Assembly (NCBI GenBank): GCA_031282405.1
Contig: JAITDU010000056.1
Span: 1-64,000 of the forward strand
Length of the DNA stretch: 64,000 bases
Direction: 5' to 3'
From: Coriobacteriales bacterium
GTDB lineage: Bacteria; Actinomycetota; Coriobacteriia; Coriobacteriales; UBA8131
Below, piece by piece: positions 59,831 to 64,000 of this stretch. A model generated the notes under the pieces. The model did not search any database and was not told the DNA's origin. It was given only the letters and a program-made list of their open reading frames with translations. The translations under genes and the position numbers were made by a program. Numbering within the stretch: position 1 is the stretch's first letter; the number at the start of each line of letters is the position of its first letter.

Positions 59831-60722
59831 ATGAAGTCACAAATTACGCCGGGGGGGGGGGGCATCACCGTCTCGTAGTGGTCTGAACGTTGGCCTGAAC
59901 ACTGGCCTGAACTTGCACGCTCGCACGAGCCTGGTAGCGCTCTGGCCTCACAACCAACCGCACGACTATGTTGCTGCCGCTGTTGTCGTAGACAATCAAG
60001 CGGTTTTTTCATACCCTGCATCTCGCAGACAAGGCTTCTTGGGCTGCAAAGCTCGCCGGACACCCCTTGTGCACGCTGCCACACAAGGCCGGGCAGGCTT
60101 CACACTTGTCGAACTCATCGTCGTTATTGTAATCCTTGGTATCCTTGCGGCTATTGCCATCCCCGCTCTCACGGGCTACATCGCCAAGGCGCAGGACAAG
60201 GAGTGGGAGATGAAGGCGCGGGACACCGCCATCGCTATGCGCTCAGTCATCGACGAGGCATACGTGAACGGGTCGCTGGAAGATCTGTTCCCCAACGCCA
60301 CGGCCAGGTACAACGCGCTCGTCAAGGGAAGCGAGCTTACTAACGTGAAGTTTTTTTCGATATATGGGATCAGTGGGGCTTCTTTCGCCTATTTTGAAAA
60401 GGCATCGGAGCTGATGGGGGCGCCGTATCCTACCGACACCGACCCTATGACCCCGTATGCTCCCGGCACTTGGTCGTTTTCTTTCGCGGCTCCCAAATCT
60501 GACGACTACAGCATTTACAATGCCCCGGCATGGCAGTACATCTATTATCCCGAGGGCACTGTGCCGGGCGGGCATAAACCCATCGTGATAGTCACCTACG
60601 GCCTTTACGGCATCAAAGGAGATGTCACGACGGAAGATCAGTATAACCTCTCCCGCAATCCCAACGCCAAATACGGCGCCGACGCGGGGTGCCAGGTCTT
60701 CCATGTGACCAGCGTGTTCTGA
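59831..60722 (+). CDS. Phase-variable type IV pilin-like protein, cassette 5 (currently out of frame)
   Basis: ATG 59831 encodes MKSQITP, then twelve G (59851-59862), then GGGITVS-stop at 59876-59878. Loss of one G gives an open frame to 60722: an 89-residue leader, G|FTLVE (mature Phe at 60099) and a 207-residue mature pilin with the shared helix IVVIVILGILAAIAIPALTG. Eleven G, the length in the ON cassette 2 with the same CCGGG context, would restore the frame. NAPAWQYIYYPEG and VTYG in the C-terminal half match cassette 1. It lies 27 kb from the island, alone between unrelated genes. Confidence 0.84.
59975..60007 (+). terminator. Intrinsic-terminator-like hairpin inside cassette 5 leader
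   Basis: CCGCTGTTGTC (59975-59985) pairs with GACAATCAAGCGG (59989-60001) in 11 pairs with two single-base bulges and a 3-nt loop, followed by six T (60002-60007). It lies 96 nt after the out-of-frame stop. Confidence 0.75.
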
Positions 60723-60834
60723 CGCTTGAGTGTGACAAGAGAAACGTCCCCTATCATACCACCCTGGCACACCAAGGGAAACGTCCCCTGCCACACTCTC
60801 GGCGGTGTCGAAGAAGCTCGCCGAGACGGTCGCC

Positions 60835-60876
60835 CTCCTTATTTCAAAATAGCTTGAAAAATTGAAATAAGGAGGA
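60835..60876. repeat. Inverted repeat between cassette 5 and the URO-D gene
   Basis: CCTCCTTATTTCAA (60835-60848) and TTGAAATAAGGAGG (60863-60876) are perfect 14-bp arms around a 14-nt AT-rich loop, between the convergent pilin and URO-D-like genes. It may act as a terminator or be a small mobile remnant. Confidence 0.6.
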
Positions 60877-60917
60877 CATACTGCGTATGCGTACTTTAAG
60901 GGACACGCTCCGTTGTC

Positions 60918-61910
60918 TCAATCAAACATAAGGGCGCTCATGCGGTCGATCTCGCGGCTTACGGCTTCGTAGACTCCCGGATAGGTGCTTTCGGGCCCGC
61001 CCTGGATTGTGTTGGGGATAAAATAGAGCTTGCCACAACGTCTGCACGCCGTCTCCACGGCCTCGCGTACTAATTCTTCCGTCCAATCGGCAACGTCGAC
61101 CACTCGGTTATCAATGTCGCCCATGAAGGAAATCTGGCCGCCGTATCGGGCAATCAACTCGGGCGTGTTGTTTGTGGACATTACGCCCTGCCAAACATCT
61201 ATACCCATCTCGATCATATAGGGAACCAGTGTGGCAGCGTATGAGTCGCTGTGGTGTACGATGATCTCGATACCGTTATCCTTATACCAACCATAAAGCC
61301 GCTTATAGGCTGGCAGAAAAATCTCTGCGAACATTGCCGGAGCGATCAAGGTACTTTGGGATGAACCCCAGTCATCATGGTGGAAAAGAGCATCGGGAGA
61401 GATGCGCTTGATCTGTAAATCAGCATAGGCTATCTCCCAGTCCACGTAAAATTCGATGAAATCTCGTACCGCGTCCGGCTCGCATGCCAAGGCTATCATC
61501 GCGCCTTCCATGCTCATCAGGTGATGCAGGCGTTCCAGTAATCCAGGAAATACGGCCATAGTCAGGAAGTGTTCGGTGCGGTCCACCCCAGCCGCAAAGG
61601 TGCCCATGGCTTCCCAGGCCTGCTCCGGAAACTCCAGATTTGGTGCCTTGATGGTATTGCGCCACTGCGTGATGTCCTTGAGCACAATATGTTCGTCGTC
61701 ATGCACCGGCATTACACCCGGCCCGCCCACAGGCAAAAGCTGTGTTACACCCCAGGCATCCACCCAGGGTACCCCGGGTGTTGGCGGCCCACCCATTTGC
61801 AACAGAGGGTCCAACGCATAAGTCAAGGCAAAAGGCTCGTATTGATTGACGAAACGATCCGGCTTGCCGCCACGAATAGTTTCCAGGAAGTTTTGTCTCT
61901 TCGTTAGCAT
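60918..61910 (-). CDS. Uroporphyrinogen decarboxylase (URO-D) family protein, probably methyltransferase-related
   Basis: The 330-residue protein has the URO-D barrel pattern (MLTKRQNFLETIRGGKPDR; DWGSSQSTLIAPAMFAEIFLPAYKRL; VHHSDS; MGDIDNR; a C-terminal GGPESTYPGVY). It lacks the N-terminal arginine motif of heme-pathway HemE, and resembles the MtaA/CmuA-like corrinoid methyltransferase or demethylation branch found in anaerobes. It lies 31 bp after the OYE-type gene on the same strand, probably in one operon. Substrate unknown. Confidence 0.82.
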   Translation of the reverse strand: MLTKRQNFLETIRGGKPDRFVNQYEPFALTYALDPLLQMGGPPTPGVPWVDAWGVTQLLPVGGPGVMPVHDDEHIVLKDITQWRNTIKAPNLEFPEQAWEAMGTFAAGVDRTEHFLTMAVFPGLLERLHHLMSMEGAMIALACEPDAVRDFIEFYVDWEIAYADLQIKRISPDALFHHDDWGSSQSTLIAPAMFAEIFLPAYKRLYGWYKDNGIEIIVHHSDSYAATLVPYMIEMGIDVWQGVMSTNNTPELIARYGGQISFMGDIDNRVVDVADWTEELVREAVETACRRCGKLYFIPNTIQGGPESTYPGVYEAVSREIDRMSALMFD

Positions 61911-61941
61911 ATCAATATACTATTTCCTAACCAGAATTTAT

Positions 61942-64000
61942 TTAGAGGCTCCTTGCTGCCTCCCAGCCGCTCAGTGTAGCATCCATGATCCGACCAGGCT
62001 TGCTGCTGTCGCCGATGACTACGGCCGATGGTATCAAAGCCTGCACTGCCTGGGCAAAAACGGTAAGTGGTCGGGTACCCAAAGAGACGACAAAGGCTTC
62101 AGCGGAAACCTCCAGGCGGCTGTTTGTTTCGCAACTCTCGCTCGCTTTATTGCTCTTTGGGTCGGATACGACTCCGCTCTGCCTTTCAGCATCCATATTG
62201 TTCGATGTAGCGGCCATATTCTCGAACAGCGCCTTGCCGTCTATAATGCCCAGCAGCTTGTGTGCAGGGTAGAACTGTACGTTATGGGAGGCGAGCTTGG
62301 GCATGATGTCCATCATGTTTTGAAAATAGACACCTGGGCCGATGTCCGGCAGCATCTCGAACAGCGAGAGCTTGCAACCCTGTTCGGCCAAAAACTCTGT
62401 GGTCTCAATGCCGGTCATGCCTGAGCCAATGACCACCACCTCCTTACCGGCCAGATTCACGCTTCCGTTCAAAACTGCCGGCGGAACGTATACATTAGCG
62501 CCGTCCAACCCCGGTATTGCCCCGGGCAGTATCGGCTCTGAGCCTACCGCCACAATCACGCTTGCGTTTTCGTAGGCTTCCAGCTGTTCGCCGGTAACAA
62601 TGCCAGCGAGTGCCTCTGGTGTAACTGCGGTGGACAATCGCAGGTCAATTCCCAGAGCCTTGATCCGATTGTCATAATATTCCAGCATCCAGTTGATCTT
62701 ATTTTTGCCCGGCGGCTGCGAAGCCAAATTGAGTTGACCGCCTATGCGCGCTTCTTTCTCAAAAAGTATGACGGCAAAACCGCGTTCTGCTGCCGTTACG
62801 GCTGCTTCCAGCCCGGCCGGCCCGGCTCCGGCGACCACAACCAATCTTCTTTCGCCATTCTTAGGCAACTCCACCAGCTCGCGTGCGGTACGTGGATTGA
62901 TGGCACAGCGTGCCGGACCGGCACCTTCATCGGCTGCTATCAGGGTCTCCATACAGGCCAGGCAGGAAATGCAGCGCCGGGCTGCAAAACCGGCCAAACT
63001 CATAGCACTCGCATCGCTGCCCTTCTCCCTAACACCGTCGCTCACGCCGCTGCTATCTGCGCTATCGCTTTTCTCTCCGGTACGGGCACTTGCAAGCGCA
63101 GCTTGGGCCTGCATTGACCAGTAGGGGTCGGCAAAGTGAGCGCGCGCCGAACCCACGAAGTCCAACCTATCCTCGACTAACAGTCGCTCGGCAAAGGCCG
63201 GATTGCGATAAACCGAAACACCAATTACCGGCACCGACACCGCTGCTTTGACGCGCTCTGCCAGATGGCTCTTCCAGCCCTCTTCGTAGGCAAAAGGTTC
63301 CCAGGCTGTATTCATGGTTTCGTAAATGCCACTGCTCACGTCGAGCGCATCGCTACCGGCGGCCTCTAACAGTTTAGCAATGGCAACGCCTTCCTCGATC
63401 GTGATGCCCTCGCCTGGCTTGCCGGCCATCTCCAGATATTCGTCAGCAGAGATACGTACGATGATGGCAAAATCATCCCCGCAGGTCTGGCGCACACGCT
63501 CGATAATCTCGCATACGATACGCGCGCGACCCTCGGTGCTACCGCCGTATTCGTCACTGCGGAAGTTGGCATAGGGGCTGAGAAAACTGTTGAGCAGATA
63601 CCCATGCGCAGCGTGGATTTCCACGCCATCAAAACCAGCCGCCTGCAGGCGCTGAGCCGCTTCTTCAAACATATCAACAAGCGTTGCAATCTCTGCCAGG
63701 CTCATAGCATGAACCGGTTGCTGCGTCATCGCATCGGGCACATCAGAAGGAGCTGGCTGGGACTCGGTGCCGTTGACATGTGTGAATCCCTGGCGCCCGG
63801 GATGATAGATCTGAGCCACTATCTTGCCGCCGGCCTCATGTATGCTGGTAGCGAGTCGTGTGAGCCCGGCAATGTGAGCATCATCGCAGGCGGCGGTCTG
63901 ATGCAGATTGCCGCGGCCGGTCGCCCAGTCGATGACCATGCATTCTGTGATAATCAACCCCACACCACCGCGAGCCCTCTCGCGATAGAAAGCCACCTCG
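61942..64000 (-). CDS. Old Yellow Enzyme/2,4-dienoyl-CoA reductase-type oxidoreductase (5' end outside window)
   Basis: The frame is still open at base 64000, so the start is beyond the window. The FMN barrel (ITECMVIDWATGRG, IYHPGRQG, GFDGVEIHAAHGYLLNSFLSP) is followed by a 4Fe-4S cluster site (CISCLACM...CAINP), then FAD- and NAD-binding domains (VVVAGAGPAGLEAA; VVVIGSGMTGIETTEFLAEQG). Such proteins reduce enoates, dienoyl-CoA, trimethylamine-like or bile-acid/aromatic substrates. Two Ser/Asp/Asn-rich insertions (DNA about 63000-63090 and 62100-62200) interrupt domain linkers. Confidence 0.9.
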   Translation of the reverse strand, partial: EVAFYRERARGGVGLIITECMVIDWATGRGNLHQTAACDDAHIAGLTRLATSIHEAGGKIVAQIYHPGRQGFTHVNGTESQPAPSDVPDAMTQQPVHAMSLAEIATLVDMFEEAAQRLQAAGFDGVEIHAAHGYLLNSFLSPYANFRSDEYGGSTEGRARIVCEIIERVRQTCGDDFAIIVRISADEYLEMAGKPGEGITIEEGVAIAKLLEAAGSDALDVSSGIYETMNTAWEPFAYEEGWKSHLAERVKAAVSVPVIGVSVYRNPAFAERLLVEDRLDFVGSARAHFADPYWSMQAQAALASARTGEKSDSADSSGVSDGVREKGSDASAMSLAGFAARRCISCLACMETLIAADEGAGPARCAINPRTARELVELPKNGERRLVVVAGAGPAGLEAAVTAAERGFAVILFEKEARIGGQLNLASQPPGKNKINWMLEYYDNRIKALGIDLRLSTAVTPEALAGIVTGEQLEAYENASVIVAVGSEPILPGAIPGLDGANVYVPPAVLNGSVNLAGKEVVVIGSGMTGIETTEFLAEQGCKLSLFEMLPDIGPGVYFQNMMDIMPKLASHNVQFYPAHKLLGIIDGKALFENMAATSNNMDAERQSGVVSDPKSNKASESCETNSRLEVSAEAFVVSLGTRPLTVFAQAVQALIPSAVVIGDSSKPGRIMDATLSGWEAARSL

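Overview
The window looks like a chromosomal segment of a mid-GC Gram-positive actinobacterium, most probably a member of the Coriobacteriia (Eggerthella/Slackia-like). Pointers are a separate PurS/PurQ/small PurL set, an actinobacterial MctB homologue, an archaeal-type phosphoglycerate mutase, a class B-type sortase with an MPATG-anchored surface protein, a NRAMP-related protein of the kind described from Eggerthella, and hypAB/Tat/formate-nitrite-channel genes typical of anaerobes. This placement is inference; there is no rRNA to anchor it.

Layout. 1-4.6 kb: two tandem ricin-lectin adhesins. 5-20 kb: housekeeping (XdhC-like protein, UppP, fumarase alpha, trigger factor, GalU, sortase, PurF, ApgM, a two-component system, PurC). 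20-24.7 kb: purS-purQ-purL behind a membrane protein. 24.7-34 kb: an accessory island in which type IV pilin cassettes alternate with five toxin-antitoxin modules and a DUF4143 ATPase, ending at tRNA-Phe. 34.3-42 kb: tat, hypAB, topB, queT-like, GGDEF. 42.5-44.8 kb: an MPATG surface protein with a G10 tract, followed by a 196-bp imperfect inverted repeat. 44.8-59.4 kb: Mg/Mn-type transporters, purB, a cluster of signalling genes, coaX, mctB-like and an FNT channel. 59.4-60.7 kb: another pilin cassette. 60.9-64 kb: a URO-D family protein and an Old Yellow Enzyme-type oxidoreductase that runs off the window.

The main find is a family of phase-variable, attenuated type IV pilin cassettes (25.0, 27.0, 31.7 and 59.8 kb, plus an orphan head at 29.9 kb and decayed fragments at 26.0 and 29.0 kb). 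Each head has an extended -10 promoter (TGn-TAnnnT), then exactly 4 nt later two tandem 20-bp repeats, a Shine-Dalgarno sequence, and a start codon opening a short conserved leader (ITP-W/G-GG) that runs into a tract of 10-12 G. With the present G counts, three of the four intact cassettes read into a stop within about 15 nt. Removing one G opens the frame through to a class III prepilin (G|FTLVE). Between the G tract and the pilin core every intact cassette also carries an intrinsic-terminator-like hairpin (CCGCT...AGCGG followed by a T run). Only the 27.0-kb cassette is in frame. The inferred model is that slipped-strand changes in the G tract set whether ribosomes stop early, leaving the terminator free to form, or translate through it, so one base switches translation and transcription together. 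The MPATG surface protein has a similar G10 tract just after its signal peptide.

A second theme is low-complexity or tandem-repeat insertions in otherwise conserved enzymes (PurQ, PurB, PurL, PurF, fumarase alpha, UppP, trigger factor, the OYE-type protein), and short tandem duplications at gene junctions, which suggest a genome prone to repeat expansion.
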